DNA from: an uncultured Clostridia bacterium
Lineage (GTDB): Bacteria > Bacillota > Clostridia > Oscillospirales > CAG-272
DNA length: 53,842 nucleotides
NCBI GenBank assembly: GCA_944381075.1
Contig: CALWJT010000002.1
Coordinates: 1 to 53,842, forward strand
Reading direction: 5' to 3'
Shown here: positions 16,816-26,474 of the stretch, in pieces
Position numbering within the stretch: position 1 is the stretch's first letter
How the letters are laid out: every line of letters begins with the position of its first letter
Translations under genes and position numbers: made by a program
The notes under the pieces: model-generated
Databases searched by the model: none
Told to the model about the DNA's origin: nothing
The model's input: only the letters and a program-made list of their open reading frames with translations

Positions 16816-16844
16816 AGTATATCATCAAGCGATGCCATTTTCAA
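16816..16844 (-). promoter_or_regulatory. Sigma-A promoter of pgk-tpiA
   Basis: On the minus strand TTGAAA (16844-16839), 17-bp spacer, TATACT (16821-16816), about 35 bases before the pgk start. Confidence 0.75.
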
Positions 16845-16947
16845 TATCATTTTGCAAATAAATCGCTCCGGCATGTGGATTTTAAAGAAAATTAACATTT
16901 TGAGCCGCACAGAACGGCAACGACCCATCCGCTGCCGGAGCATGTCC

Positions 16948-18180
16948 CTATCCCATCCCCGCGCTGCGCATAATGTCCCCCTCTTTTACGGCGAACGGCA
17001 CGGGCACGGCAAATTCCATGAACGGATGCGGTGCCGACGGAATGTCGTTTCCCTCGGAATCCGTCATTTTCCCGATGACAAAGCCGCGGCCGGGATGCCC
17101 CGGCGAGAGGATCTCGACCGTCTCTCCGACGCTTACTTTATTCCGCTGGACGAACACCGCCGTGCCGCCCGCGGCGTCATATCCGAGGCAAACCGCAAGA
17201 TACGCCTTCTCCCGAAGATAGCCCGGACGGGTGCAGACCTGCGCATTGTCCGAAGGAGAATCGAAAAAGTACCCCGTACAATATTCGCGGTGGCTGACCG
17301 AATCCAGCTCCCGCTGCCAGCGCTCGTCGAACACATAATGCTCCCTGTTTTTTATGTAGGCATCCATCACCGCCCGATATGCGTTTGTCACTACCGCCGT
17401 ATAATATGCACTTTTCATGCGCCCTTCGATCTTGAACGACGAAATCCCCGCGTCCATCAGTGCCGGGACATGCTCGATCATACAGAGATCCTTGGAGCTC
17501 ATAATGAAGGTTCCGTCCTCCGTCTGCTCGACGGGGAGCGGCGTATCCGGACGCTTTTCCTCACGGATGGTGTAATTCCAGCGGCAGGGCTGCGCACAGG
17601 CGCCGCGGTTCGCATCTCTTCCGACAAGCGCATTGGAAAGAAGACAGCGTCCGGAAAAGGACACGCACATCGAACCGTGGACAAACGCCTCGATCTCCAC
17701 CTCCGGCGGGAGCGCGCGCCGGATCTCGCGGATCTCCGCAAGAGAGACCTCCCGCGCCAGCACAACGCGCGAAGCCCCAAGGCGGTGCCACGCGAGCGCA
17801 GAAGCAGAGCTGACCACGCCCGCCTGCGTGGAAACATGCAGCGCCGTGCCGGGCAGATATTCCCGCACCTGCATCATGACGCCGATATCCGCCGCAATGA
17901 CGCCGTCCGGCACGCCGGACGGCATTGCGGCAAGCTGCCTCAGATATTCCCGAAGCGCAGGATATTCCGGCTCACGCGGCAGCGTGTTGAGCGCAAGATA
18001 AAGCTTTTTCCCCCGTGCATGCGCGTATTCGACCGCACGATCCAGCTCCTCCAGCGTAAAGTTCCCCGCCGCCGCCCGCATGCCGAAACGTTCGCCGGCA
18101 AGATAGACGGCGTCCGCGCCATAGAGAAACGCCATCTTCATTTTTTCAAAGTTTCCCGCAGGAGATAAGAGCTCTGTCAT
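16948..18180 (-). CDS. U32 family peptidase / tRNA hydroxylation protein (TrhP-like)
   Basis: A 410-residue protein of the U32 group. The family signature appears as EAFVHGSMCVSFSGRC (about residues 169-184), followed by RGACAQPCRW, whose cysteines suit a metal centre. The N-terminus MTELLSPAGNFEKMKMA is typical, and AAGGAG lies 5 bases before the ATG at 18180. In B. subtilis the U32 genes lie close to mltG and make 5-hydroxyuridine in tRNA wobble positions (TrhP); mltG is also the upstream neighbour here, supporting that role over true protease activity. Last gene of the operon. Confidence 0.87.
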   Translation of the reverse strand: MTELLSPAGNFEKMKMAFLYGADAVYLAGERFGMRAAAGNFTLEELDRAVEYAHARGKKLYLALNTLPREPEYPALREYLRQLAAMPSGVPDGVIAADIGVMMQVREYLPGTALHVSTQAGVVSSASALAWHRLGASRVVLAREVSLAEIREIRRALPPEVEIEAFVHGSMCVSFSGRCLLSNALVGRDANRGACAQPCRWNYTIREEKRPDTPLPVEQTEDGTFIMSSKDLCMIEHVPALMDAGISSFKIEGRMKSAYYTAVVTNAYRAVMDAYIKNREHYVFDERWQRELDSVSHREYCTGYFFDSPSDNAQVCTRPGYLREKAYLAVCLGYDAAGGTAVFVQRNKVSVGETVEILSPGHPGRGFVIGKMTDSEGNDIPSAPHPFMEFAVPVPFAVKEGDIMRSAGMG

Positions 18181-18301
18181 ATACACTCCTTTTGAAAGCC
18201 ATTTTCGGATGGGCAAAGCCGGCAAGACGGCTTGCCGCTACCCCCGCCTCGGTATTATCCCGTCCGATTCTCATCCCGCAAGCGGATCTTCGGAAAGCCC
18301 G

Positions 18302-19351
18302 TTACTGCAAGCCGGCGACCGCACGCAGATGCTCCTCGTAGGTACGGGAAAAAATCGTAGTTTTATCCTTGGCGGACACAAAATAATAATAACCGGTATC
18401 CGGCGGATCTGCCGCCGCCTGCAAAGCGGCAAGGCCGGGAGAACAGATAGCGCCCGGCGGCAGTCCCCGATACAGATAGGTATTATAGGGACTGTCCAGG
18501 GACCGGATATCGTCTGCTGTCAGCATTTCCTCATTTCCGCTCAATTCTTTTGCATATTTCACAGTCGCGTCGCTCTCAAGATACGGATAGGACGGATTTT
18601 CCATCCGGTTGCGGAACACCGATGCGATGCCCGCCATGTCGGAGGCATAATACGCCTCCTTTTCCACAATAGAAGCAAGCCTCACGATTTCATCCATCGT
18701 ATAGCCGGATTCCTCCGCTATCGCACGCATGCCCTCTCCGAATTTGCTGTTGAAATTGGCGAGCAGCTTCGTTATGATCTCCGTTTCGGTCGAATCGGCA
18801 TATACAAAATACGTGTCGGGGAAAAGATATCCGTCAAGCCGGTAGCGCCGTCCCGTTTCCTCCGGGATTTCGGAAACAAAATCATAGCCAAAGCTTCCTC
18901 CGTTGTTTATCGCGTCCGCGAAGCCCTCCGGCGTACCGATGCCAAGAGAAACAAAAAGCGAGATGATCTCGTCCGTCGTATAGCCCTCGGGAATGGTCAC
19001 CTTGATCTGAGAACGGACGCCGCGGCGGGGACAGAGCGCATAGCGCAGCTCGTCATAGCTCATGGCATCGCTCAGGACAAACTCACCGGACAAATATTCA
19101 TCCTTCCAGGAACGCATGGACGCATACAACCGATAGACCAAAGGAAAGCGGATAAGTCCTTCTTCTTTTAATATAGCCGAAACCTCCTTCGCCGTCGCAT
19201 GCTCTGGAATGGTAACGGTACGTTCCTCCGACGCCGAAACGAAGGCAAAGACATCGTTGGCAACGAATATGACCGCTGCTGAAAGCACGACCGAGATGAG
19301 CAGCGAAATCCCAATCAGACGGAAAGCATGAGCGGCGCGCCCTTTTTTCAT
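18302..19351 (-). CDS. mltG: Endolytic transglycosylase MltG
   Basis: A 349-residue inner-membrane enzyme that cleaves nascent peptidoglycan and limits strand length. One N-terminal membrane helix (about residues 11-35), then a LysM-like segment and the YceG domain with RLDGYLFPDTYFV, ASIVEKEA (catalytic Glu), VFRNRM, the YPYLESDATVKYA stretch and YNTYLYRGLPPGAICSPG. Start ATG 19351 has GGAGA upstream. Belongs to the uppP-to-U32 operon; 130 bp separate it from the CPBP gene before it. Confidence 0.92.
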   Translation of the reverse strand: MKKGRAAHAFRLIGISLLISVVLSAAVIFVANDVFAFVSASEERTVTIPEHATAKEVSAILKEEGLIRFPLVYRLYASMRSWKDEYLSGEFVLSDAMSYDELRYALCPRRGVRSQIKVTIPEGYTTDEIISLFVSLGIGTPEGFADAINNGGSFGYDFVSEIPEETGRRYRLDGYLFPDTYFVYADSTETEIITKLLANFNSKFGEGMRAIAEESGYTMDEIVRLASIVEKEAYYASDMAGIASVFRNRMENPSYPYLESDATVKYAKELSGNEEMLTADDIRSLDSPYNTYLYRGLPPGAICSPGLAALQAAADPPDTGYYYFVSAKDKTTIFSRTYEEHLRAVAGLQ

Positions 19352-19482
19352 ACATTCTCCATTCCGCCGCATGGATAAAGCAGAAGCGCTCTTCCGCACG
19401 ATTCCGAAGCGGCATCTCACAAACTTGCAAGCCACAAAAAACAGGGCTTTTTGTTAGTTTGTTCCGGAGCACATTTTTTCAT

Positions 19483-20412
19483 TCAAAGAAACAGCGCGAC
19501 AACAGCAAAAACGGCAAATACGAGGACATCCAGCATCAGCGGCGGCGCAGACAGGATATCATACACGACAACAGGCCGCCTTTGCCGCGGAACAGAAGGC
19601 GAGGGCGCTTCCTCTGCCGTCATGCGGCGGCGCAGCAGCTTTTCTGCCAAAAGGAAAAACAAAGCCAAGCCAATCAGATACAGAGAAAAAATCAAGAACC
19701 AGAAGGCGGTTTTTCCTCCCGCCGACGCAGACATCGTCCAAAGGTATTTTTCCGCAAACAGGGAAAACAGGCGGTAAGCAGCATGAACCGCCATCGCGCA
19801 GAAAAGATTCCCCGACAAAAAAGCGACGGCAGACAGCAGAAGGCCGCCCAGAAAGCAGACGAAGAAGCGGGAAAAGTCGAGCGCCGTCAGGGCAAACAGC
19901 AGAGAGGACATGAGCACCTGTCCCAAAGCGCCGGCGAACCTGTATTCATACATGACAGCGCCGCGGAAAAAAAGCTCCGTGCCCGCCGCCGGCAGAACGA
20001 CAAGCGAGAGAAGCGCGAAAAGAAGCTCCCAAAAGGACGTTACATTTCCGGAAAACGTCATGCCAAGCAGCGTGAACGACGCGCCGTCATACGTCCCGCG
20101 GAAAAGACCGAGCTTCAAGATGCAGCTTTGCAGGATCAGGACCGCCGCGCCGGCAGCGGCAAATCCCAGCATACGCCGGTCCGGCCGTCCGACCCCCATT
20201 TTGACAAAGGCGACGGGCCCGCGGCAAAGCAAAAACAGCGCCAAAGGACAGCCAAATGCGGCCAAGAGAAGGAGAAGCGCCGTTATGTACGGCCATAGAC
20301 CGGGCAGAGAATCCAGCGAAAAAAAACCGGCCGCCGCCGAAATGACGAGGATCCATGCGCTCAGAGCAGGCGCCAAAAGAAACGGATTTTTCCGTCCTCT
20401 ACTTACCGGCAT
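19483..20412 (-). CDS. CPBP-family membrane protein with degraded active-site motifs
   Basis: A 309-residue protein with about eight hydrophobic segments, read as a CPBP/CAAX-like intramembrane protease homologue from AAGTELFFRGAVMYEYRF, LLFALTALDFSRF and AMAVHAAYRLF. The usual EExxxR reads TELFFR (first Glu lost), FxxxH reads FALTA (His lost), and HxxxN reads HAAYR (Asn lost), so it is probably not an active protease. ATG 20412 overlaps the previous gene by 14 bp and has AAAGGGG upstream. The C-terminal tail has a basic linker and a final hydrophobic segment. Confidence 0.7.
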   Translation of the reverse strand: MPVSRGRKNPFLLAPALSAWILVISAAAGFFSLDSLPGLWPYITALLLLLAAFGCPLALFLLCRGPVAFVKMGVGRPDRRMLGFAAAGAAVLILQSCILKLGLFRGTYDGASFTLLGMTFSGNVTSFWELLFALLSLVVLPAAGTELFFRGAVMYEYRFAGALGQVLMSSLLFALTALDFSRFFVCFLGGLLLSAVAFLSGNLFCAMAVHAAYRLFSLFAEKYLWTMSASAGGKTAFWFLIFSLYLIGLALFFLLAEKLLRRRMTAEEAPSPSVPRQRRPVVVYDILSAPPLMLDVLVFAVFAVVALFL

Positions 20413-20983
20413 ACACGCCCCTTTCTGTCATCACGACGTCAACCGACATATCGAATCTGCCGTGCGGAACGCTCCCAAGCAGAAACTCCTCATAGACGAC
20501 ACCGACGGAATTCGGGCGGAATCTTCCGAAAAAACGGTCATAATATCCTCCTCCGTATCCAATTCGGTATCCTTTTCTGTCATATACCACGGCCGGCACG
20601 ACGCAAAGAACATTCGTTCCCTTTTCCTCCGGCAAAAAAGCAGGGAGGCCCTCCCGCGGCTCCCGCAAGCCGTATGAGCCTTCTTCCATATCCTTTTCCG
20701 AGCGGATAAAATAAAACGTCATCGAATGATCTTCCGTATTGCAGCGAGGATACGCGACCCGCTTGCCGGCCTTAGCCGCCGCGCGCGCGACCGGAAGGAT
20801 ATCGACCTCCGTTCCTGTCGGATAGTACAGCAAAAGCACGTCGGAATACCGATACACCGCAGAAGAAAGAAGATTCCGGCAGATCTGCGCGTCACGTCCG
20901 GCACGGACGGCAGGCGAAAGCATTTCACGGCGCGCGAGATATTTTTGCCGGAGTTCAATTTTATGTTTTCTGATTTCGTACAT
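20399..20983 (-). CDS. 5-formyltetrahydrofolate cyclo-ligase
   Basis: A 194-residue enzyme converting 5-formyl-THF to methenyl-THF with ATP (known as YqgN, YgfA or MTHFS). The hallmark RIGYGGGYYDRFF (about residues 141-153) is complete, with YYPTGTEVD and the PAVVYDRKGYR loop before it. N-terminus IRKHKIELRQKYLARRE is typical. Ribosome binding site weak (AGGA). Overlaps the CPBP gene after it and lies 57 bp after the DJ-1/PfpI gene. Confidence 0.92.
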   Translation of the reverse strand: MYEIRKHKIELRQKYLARREMLSPAVRAGRDAQICRNLLSSAVYRYSDVLLLYYPTGTEVDILPVARAAAKAGKRVAYPRCNTEDHSMTFYFIRSEKDMEEGSYGLREPREGLPAFLPEEKGTNVLCVVPAVVYDRKGYRIGYGGGYYDRFFGRFRPNSVGVVYEEFLLGSVPHGRFDMSVDVVMTERGVYAGK

Positions 20984-21040
20984 GTGGTATCCTAACCCGC
21001 ACAGGCGGAAATCCCCTTATGCGATTTCATTCGATAAGTC

Positions 21041-21583
21041 CTATGCCAGCACGGAGCGCCGCACCTGTTCCTCTGTCTGTTCTCCGAAAAGGGCTCCGAC
21101 AAGCGCCAGAGCAAATTCCATCGCAGCGCCGGCCCCCGCCGCCGTAATGACCTTTCCGTCCCGGCAAACCTTGCTTTTGGAAATCGACGCACCCTCAAGA
21201 CAGGATTCAAAGCCCGGATAGCAAACCGCAGATTTTCCCGCAAGATACCCAAGCCGCCCAAGGACCATAGGCGCCGCGCAGATCGCGGCAAGGAACCCGC
21301 CCTGCGCCGATACCTCGGCAAGACAGCGCTCCACGTCGCAAGAAGCATCCAAATGCTTGGTCCCCGGCATGCCGCCGGGCAGGATCGCCATATCGTAATC
21401 CCCGCCGTTTATCTCATCTGCCGCGATATCGGCCGTGATCCGGATCCCGTGAGAGCCCGCAAGGACGGTCCCGCCGACACCGGCGATCACCACCTCGGCG
21501 CCGGCGCGGCGCAGGATGTCGACAGGCGTCAGCGCCTCCACTTCCTCCGTCCCCTCGGCAAAAAACAATACGACCCTTTTCAT
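21041..21583 (-). CDS. DJ-1/PfpI family protein
   Basis: A 180-residue protein of the DJ-1/ThiJ/PfpI superfamily. Start MKRVVLFFAEGTEEVEALT carries the conserved Glu, and the nucleophile elbow is AAICAAPMVLG (Cys about residue 103), preceded by ILPGGMPG. Members act as glyoxalase-like or deglycase-like stress proteins; the precise activity here is unknown. The ATG lies one base after the tmk stop, and AAGGGG at the end of tmk is its ribosome binding site, so the two are coupled. Confidence 0.88.
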   Translation of the reverse strand: MKRVVLFFAEGTEEVEALTPVDILRRAGAEVVIAGVGGTVLAGSHGIRITADIAADEINGGDYDMAILPGGMPGTKHLDASCDVERCLAEVSAQGGFLAAICAAPMVLGRLGYLAGKSAVCYPGFESCLEGASISKSKVCRDGKVITAAGAGAAMEFALALVGALFGEQTEEQVRRSVLA

Positions 21584-21584
21584 A

Positions 21585-22271
21585 TCAGATCCCCTTTCCC
21601 GGTACGTCAAGCAGCACCGTTACCTTCTCCAGAATTTTTGCCGCGATCTCCTCTTTGGAGAGCGGCTGTCTGCCTTCATAGCAGACGATCGTATGCCATC
21701 CGAGCCTGTCCGCGGCATAGGAGGCTGCCTTATGGCAGCGCTCCATATAAGCGGCGTCCGCTTCATGAATGTCGCGGCGCTGTCCGGTGCTTTCGCTGCG
21801 TTTTCCGACAAGCTCGGCGGCGATCTCATATTTCATGTCCAGATACAGGACCGCGTCCGGTCTTGGAATCCCAAGCTTCTCAAACTCATAGTCCTCGGCC
21901 CAGCGGATAAAGGCGTCCCACTCGTCCCGCGGGAGCTTTGCCAGCTGATGGATCTCGTTGGACGAGGTATAGCGCGTCGCCAGAACCACGCTGTCCGGCT
22001 TTTCATAAAAGCCGCGCCACCCCGCCTGATAGGACGCATATCGGTCCACCGCATAAAAGGAGGCGGCGGCATAGGCGCCGACGTCGTCCGGATGCGCTCC
22101 GAACGCGCCCGAAAGATACATGCGCACAAGTGCGGACGATTCGCTTCCGTAATCCGGGAAGGAAACGACCATGACATCCCTTCCCTGATTTTTCAGCTCC
22201 TGCGCAAGGATCGGCGTCTGCGTCGATTTTCCGGAGCCGTCCAGCCCTTCGATTACAATCAGTTTTCCCAT
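21585..22271 (-). CDS. tmk: Thymidylate kinase
   Basis: A 228-residue kinase making dTDP from dTMP. P-loop GLDGSGKST at residues 9-17, SFPDYGSES (substrate-binding), and DRYASY (the conserved DR pair) are all present, with a LID-like RSESTGQRRD. Start ATG 22271 has GAGG upstream and lies 18 bp after the ftsK stop. Sits between ftsK and pfpI in the operon. Confidence 0.9.
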   Translation of the reverse strand: MGKLIVIEGLDGSGKSTQTPILAQELKNQGRDVMVVSFPDYGSESSALVRMYLSGAFGAHPDDVGAYAAASFYAVDRYASYQAGWRGFYEKPDSVVLATRYTSSNEIHQLAKLPRDEWDAFIRWAEDYEFEKLGIPRPDAVLYLDMKYEIAAELVGKRSESTGQRRDIHEADAAYMERCHKAASYAADRLGWHTIVCYEGRQPLSKEEIAAKILEKVTVLLDVPGKGI

Positions 22272-22288
22272 TTCTTCCTCAGCCTCTG

Positions 22289-25003
22289 TCAAAACGGCGC
22301 GTCACCGTCGTCCTCCGACGACGGATGGGAGTCGCCGTCCGCCTTGTTCATCTTCATTTCCAGATACTGCTCGCGCGTAATGAGCACCGTCCGCGGCTTC
22401 TGGCCGTCCGGCGCGCTCACGATGCCGCGGCGCTCCATGACGTCGATAAGCTTTGCCGCCCTGCCGTAGCCGAGCGAAAGACGGCGCTGGATGAGCGACG
22501 TCGAAATTTTACCGGATTCCACGGCAAGCTCGATGGCACCATCGAGCATCGGATCCACTTCCTCGCCGTCGTCGCCCTCCTCTGCCGCAGCGGCGCCGCC
22601 CTTGCCCTTCTTCTGCCCGCAGATCTCCGCCGCGCGGTCGATCTGCTCGATGATCTCGTCGGAATACGCACAGCCCTGCGACTGGGTCTTGATGAAGTTC
22701 ACAATATCCTCGATTTCCTTCTCGGAAACAAACGAACCCTGAACACGGATCGGCTTGGATGCCCCGACCGGCGCGTACAGCATATCGCCGCGTCCGATGA
22801 GCTTTTCCGCGCCCTGCATATCGATAATGGTGCGGGAGTCGATCTGGGACGCGACCGTAAAGGCGATACGCGACGGGATATTGGCCTTGATAAGGCCCGT
22901 AATGACATCGACGGACGGACGCTGCGTACCGATGATGAGATGCATGCCCGCCGCACGCGCCTTCTGTGCAAGGCGGCAGATCGAAGCCTCCACATCGTCC
23001 GGCGCGCTCATCATGAGATCGGCAAGCTCGTCGATGATAATCACGATCTGCGGCAGGAATTCCTTTGCAGGATCCCCTGCAATCGCCGCATTGTACTGCG
23101 CGATGTTTCTCGTATTCTGCGCCTCGATCAGCTCAAAGCGTCTCTCCATCTCCGTCACCGCCCAGTGAAGGGAGCCCGCCGCCTTCTTCGGATCGAATAC
23201 GACCGGGACAAGCAGATGCGGGATGCCGTTATAGATATTCAGCTCCACCTTCTTCGGGTCGATGAGGATCAGCTTTACCTCGTCCGGCCGCGCTTTGTAC
23301 AGCAGACTGACAAGCAGGCTGTTGATACAGACGGATTTACCCATACCGGTTGCGCCTGCAATCAGCAGATGCGGCATTTTCGCGATATCGAGATAGACCG
23401 GCTCGCCGGAAACGTCCTTTCCCAGCGAGGTCGTCAGCTTGCTCTTGGCCTCTTCAAAGCGCTTGTCCTCGATCAGCTCACGCACATATACCGTATTGAC
23501 GGTCTTATTCGGCACCTCGATGCCGATAGCGCTTTTGCCGGCGATGATGCCGTCGCTGCGCACGCCGCTTGAGGCGAGCGACAGCGCGATATCGTCGAGC
23601 AGGTTGATGATGGAACGCACGCGCGTGCCCGCCGCCGGCTCCAGCTCATAGCGCGTGACCGTAGGGCCTCTGGAAACGTTGGAGATCTTCACATGGACGT
23701 TGAAGCTGTCGAGCGTCTGGATGATCCGGTCCGCATTTTCCCGGAGCTCGGAGGAAACGTCCGCGCTTTTTTTCGGCGCCTCGATATGCAGAAGCGAGAT
23801 CGGAGGGAACACATACGTTTCACGCGCGGGCTCGTCCGCCTCGGGAACCGGCGCCGACGCCGGCACAGACGCAGGGGCGGCAGGAGCCGTCCCTGCCGTC
23901 TGCGGCTTCTTCTTTTGGGAAATCGGCTTCTTTTCCACCACAAGCTCCATCTGCGCGGACTTCTTCGGGAGATCCTCGGTCAGATCCTCGTACTCATCCG
24001 GATCGCCGGCATAGTGGGAAAGCACGGTATCGTCTTCTTTTTTGTCGAAAATGTCGTCGAGCTTGATCTTCCCGCTTCCGTCTACCACGTTGATCGGGTA
24101 CAGCACCTCGGAGACCGCACCGTCCCCGGCGCCGATCTCAGCGTCGTCCTCGAAAATTTCACTGTCGATTCCATCGGCACGGCGGTGCACCGAGGTCTCA
24201 GCTTCCGCGGCGCGCGCCGCCCGCTCCGCATTTTCACGCTCGGCACGCGCCGCCCTTTTCTGCTCCGCCGCTTCCCTGCGGGCGCGCCGGACCCCCCGGC
24301 TTCTCTGGCGGTAAAACATGAACCGCTGCCAGCACTCGCTCGGCGTCAGTCCAAACAGCGCCATGCCAAAGCCGATCAAAAACAAAAAGGAAAAAATCAG
24401 CACCCCCGGATAGCCCAGTGCGCAGAGCATCACAAGCGCCAGCGCGCCGCCGACAAAGCCGCCGCCGTCATACGCCTTTCCCATATCGTAAAGTCCGGAA
24501 AAATTGCGCCAGACAAGGTCCTCGGACGTGACCTTCCCGACGTCCGCCGACAGGCAGTAGAACGTATGAACGATGACTGCAAGAAATATGAGGAAGAACA
24601 ACGCTACGATATATTTGTATTTTACAGCGCCGGATCTCACGTCCCGGTGCCAGAACAGCGCAAGCTGAAACAAAAGGAACGGCACAGCGAACGCCGCAGC
24701 GCCGAATACGCCGAACAGACCGTTGCGGATGGCAAGCCCTATGATCCCGACGTCGTCTGCAAACGCATAGCATACGACGAGAAAAATAGCAACCACCACC
24801 AAAATGACGATAGCCAGCTGATTGCCGACGGAAGAGGGATTGGGCTCCTTCTTTTTCTTTTCTGCTTTGGCCTGCGCCCCCGCATCCTCCAGATGGCGCC
24901 GCCTGCCGGACTGCGCGGCTCCCGTCCCGCCGTATTCGTAAAAATCACCTTTTGTCCTGCTCCGGTTTTGGTTTTTGGACTGATTTTTCTTTTCTTCCGA
25001 CAC
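22289..25003 (-). CDS. ftsK: DNA translocase FtsK/SpoIIIE
   Basis: A 904-residue septal DNA pump. N-terminus hydrophilic, then about four membrane segments (about residues 60-195), a long charged linker with an Ala/Glu/Arg-rich coiled stretch, and the motor: GATGMGKSVC (Walker A, about residue 548), LILIDPKKVEL (Walker B region), ELADLMMSAP and GTQRPSVDVITG. The C-terminal gamma winged-helix (IQRRLSLGYGRAAKLID) would read KOPS/SRS DNA. Starts with GTG. Could equally be called SpoIIIE if the organism sporulates; sequence alone does not separate them. Confidence 0.93.
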   Translation of the reverse strand: MSEEKKNQSKNQNRSRTKGDFYEYGGTGAAQSGRRRHLEDAGAQAKAEKKKKEPNPSSVGNQLAIVILVVVAIFLVVCYAFADDVGIIGLAIRNGLFGVFGAAAFAVPFLLFQLALFWHRDVRSGAVKYKYIVALFFLIFLAVIVHTFYCLSADVGKVTSEDLVWRNFSGLYDMGKAYDGGGFVGGALALVMLCALGYPGVLIFSFLFLIGFGMALFGLTPSECWQRFMFYRQRSRGVRRARREAAEQKRAARAERENAERAARAAEAETSVHRRADGIDSEIFEDDAEIGAGDGAVSEVLYPINVVDGSGKIKLDDIFDKKEDDTVLSHYAGDPDEYEDLTEDLPKKSAQMELVVEKKPISQKKKPQTAGTAPAAPASVPASAPVPEADEPARETYVFPPISLLHIEAPKKSADVSSELRENADRIIQTLDSFNVHVKISNVSRGPTVTRYELEPAAGTRVRSIINLLDDIALSLASSGVRSDGIIAGKSAIGIEVPNKTVNTVYVRELIEDKRFEEAKSKLTTSLGKDVSGEPVYLDIAKMPHLLIAGATGMGKSVCINSLLVSLLYKARPDEVKLILIDPKKVELNIYNGIPHLLVPVVFDPKKAAGSLHWAVTEMERRFELIEAQNTRNIAQYNAAIAGDPAKEFLPQIVIIIDELADLMMSAPDDVEASICRLAQKARAAGMHLIIGTQRPSVDVITGLIKANIPSRIAFTVASQIDSRTIIDMQGAEKLIGRGDMLYAPVGASKPIRVQGSFVSEKEIEDIVNFIKTQSQGCAYSDEIIEQIDRAAEICGQKKGKGGAAAAEEGDDGEEVDPMLDGAIELAVESGKISTSLIQRRLSLGYGRAAKLIDVMERRGIVSAPDGQKPRTVLITREQYLEMKMNKADGDSHPSSEDDGDAPF

Positions 25004-25043
25004 CTTTTTTCATCCTTCCTTCCTCCATCGAATGCGGCCGGCC

Positions 25044-25868
25044 TCAGCCGAAAACCGCTGCGAGAACGCCTACCGCTATGCAATAATAGGCAAAAAATCC
25101 GAATCTCGATTTCTTGGATATATAAAGCAGCAGCTTCATGGCGGCAAAGCCGCACACCATGGCGCACAGCATGCCGGCCAGATAATAAGACAGCTCGCTT
25201 TTTGAAATTTCGGCAGCAAGCGCATCCGGAATATTAAAGATATTCGCACCGAGAATGGCAGGCACCGACAAAATAAACGAAAATTTCACCGCTTCCGTCC
25301 GGTCGAGACCGAAAAGAAGCCCGCCCGATATCGTAGAGCCGGAGCGGGAAAGTCCTGGAAAGACAGCGCACAGCTGGAATACTCCCACGCCGAGCGCGCC
25401 CGCAGGAGAGAGCTCCTCACGTCTTCCGCCTCTTCCCGCCAAGCGGTCTGAAACAAAAAGCAGGATCCCGTTGACGATCAAAATGAGTCCGACCGCACGC
25501 GTATAGCCTGCAACGGCTGAGACAAGGTCCTCCAGCCAGAACGCGGCGGCAAGAGGAAGCGTCGCAATGATAAGTAAGATCACGCACCGCTCTGTCACCG
25601 TGTACTCCGATAAAGAAAATCTTCCTCGGAACACCTTGCCGATCATCGTGAAAAACGCCGGGATCAGCGAAAAAATTTCTTTATAATAAACGACGAAAAC
25701 GACAATCAGCGTCGCAAGATGAAGCAGAATATCAAACGTGAGATAGGATTCCGAGCTTTCCAGCCCAAACAGCGCGTGAGCGAGCGCCAGATGGCCGGAG
25801 CTGGAAACCGGAAGAAATTCCGTAAGTCCCTGTATGATTCCGCAAACAATCGCCTCAAGTAAGGTCAA
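25044..25868 (-). CDS. uppP: Undecaprenyl-diphosphatase UppP/BacA
   Basis: A 274-residue polytopic membrane enzyme that recycles undecaprenyl pyrophosphate, the carrier for peptidoglycan, and can give bacitracin resistance. Both catalytic motifs are intact: EFLPVSSSGHL (about residues 17-27) and PGLSRSGST (about 170). It starts with TTG at 25868 behind AAGGAGG. Probable first gene of the operon continuing to ftsK, tmk and onwards, under its own promoter. Confidence 0.94.
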   Translation of the reverse strand: MTLLEAIVCGIIQGLTEFLPVSSSGHLALAHALFGLESSESYLTFDILLHLATLIVVFVVYYKEIFSLIPAFFTMIGKVFRGRFSLSEYTVTERCVILLIIATLPLAAAFWLEDLVSAVAGYTRAVGLILIVNGILLFVSDRLAGRGGRREELSPAGALGVGVFQLCAVFPGLSRSGSTISGGLLFGLDRTEAVKFSFILSVPAILGANIFNIPDALAAEISKSELSYYLAGMLCAMVCGFAAMKLLLYISKKSRFGFFAYYCIAVGVLAAVFG

Positions 25869-25979
25869 GATATCCTCCTTTTCCGCTCAATCATCTTCGC
25901 CGGCATGTCATGCGCCGCTCGAAAAGCGTGGCCGATTCCGTATAAGAAAGCATGCCGCGCACAAAATATAATTAAGATG

Positions 25980-26008
25980 ATTATAGCATAAAAATTTGAA
26001 AAATACAA
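25980..26008 (-). promoter_or_regulatory. Sigma-A promoter of the uppP operon
   Basis: On the minus strand TTGTAT (26008-26003), 17-bp spacer, TATAAT (25985-25980), giving a leader of about 105 nt. Confidence 0.7.
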
Positions 26009-26045
26009 CATTTTCATCCAGATTTAAACTTTACGGTAAAATTTT

Positions 26046-26438
26046 ATGAGGAATCGATACAAAAAATACACGGGTCTTTTTTTCGCCGTCTTATTTACCG
26101 GCCTTTTTGCCGGCGTTGTCAATGGACTGTTCGGGACCGGCGGCGGCATCATCATCGTTTATCTGCTCTCCAGATTATATGCCGGATCTTCCGAATATCA
26201 AACAAAGGATATTTTTGCCATGACAGTCGGAAGCGTGCTCATCCTGTCGGTCGCTTCGCTTGTCATGTATGCAAGCTGCGGGGCAGTCTCCTTTGCCGAC
26301 ACAGCAGATTACCTTCTGCCCGCCGCCATCGGCGGCGTTTTCGGCGCATTCTTACTTGATAAGACCAAAGCCACGCTGATGAAAAAAATTTTTGCGGCGC
26401 TCGTGATATACGCCGGGATCACCCTCATCTTCCGATAA
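26046..26438 (+). CDS. Half-size TauE/SafE (TSUP) membrane protein, first of a pair
   Basis: A 130-residue protein with about four membrane helices. The TSUP signature GLFAGVVNGLFGTGGGIIIV is at about residues 18-37. Full-length TauE/SafE transporters have two such halves in one chain of about 250 residues; here the halves are separate adjacent genes and probably assemble. N-terminus RNRYKKY suggests inside. No good ribosome binding site precedes the ATG, and a TAAAAT lies just upstream, so the message could be almost leaderless. Substrate (sulfur-containing anion or organic acid) unknown. Confidence 0.8.
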   Translation: MRNRYKKYTGLFFAVLFTGLFAGVVNGLFGTGGGIIIVYLLSRLYAGSSEYQTKDIFAMTVGSVLILSVASLVMYASCGAVSFADTADYLLPAAIGGVFGAFLLDKTKATLMKKIFAALVIYAGITLIFR

Positions 26439-26474
26439 CGAATTCCGCCGTCATTTTCACCGAAAGGAAACCAC

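Noticed and set aside
23693-25237. 514-codon plus-strand frame opposite ftsK
   Set aside because: Shadow of ftsK; extreme Arg content and no conserved pattern.
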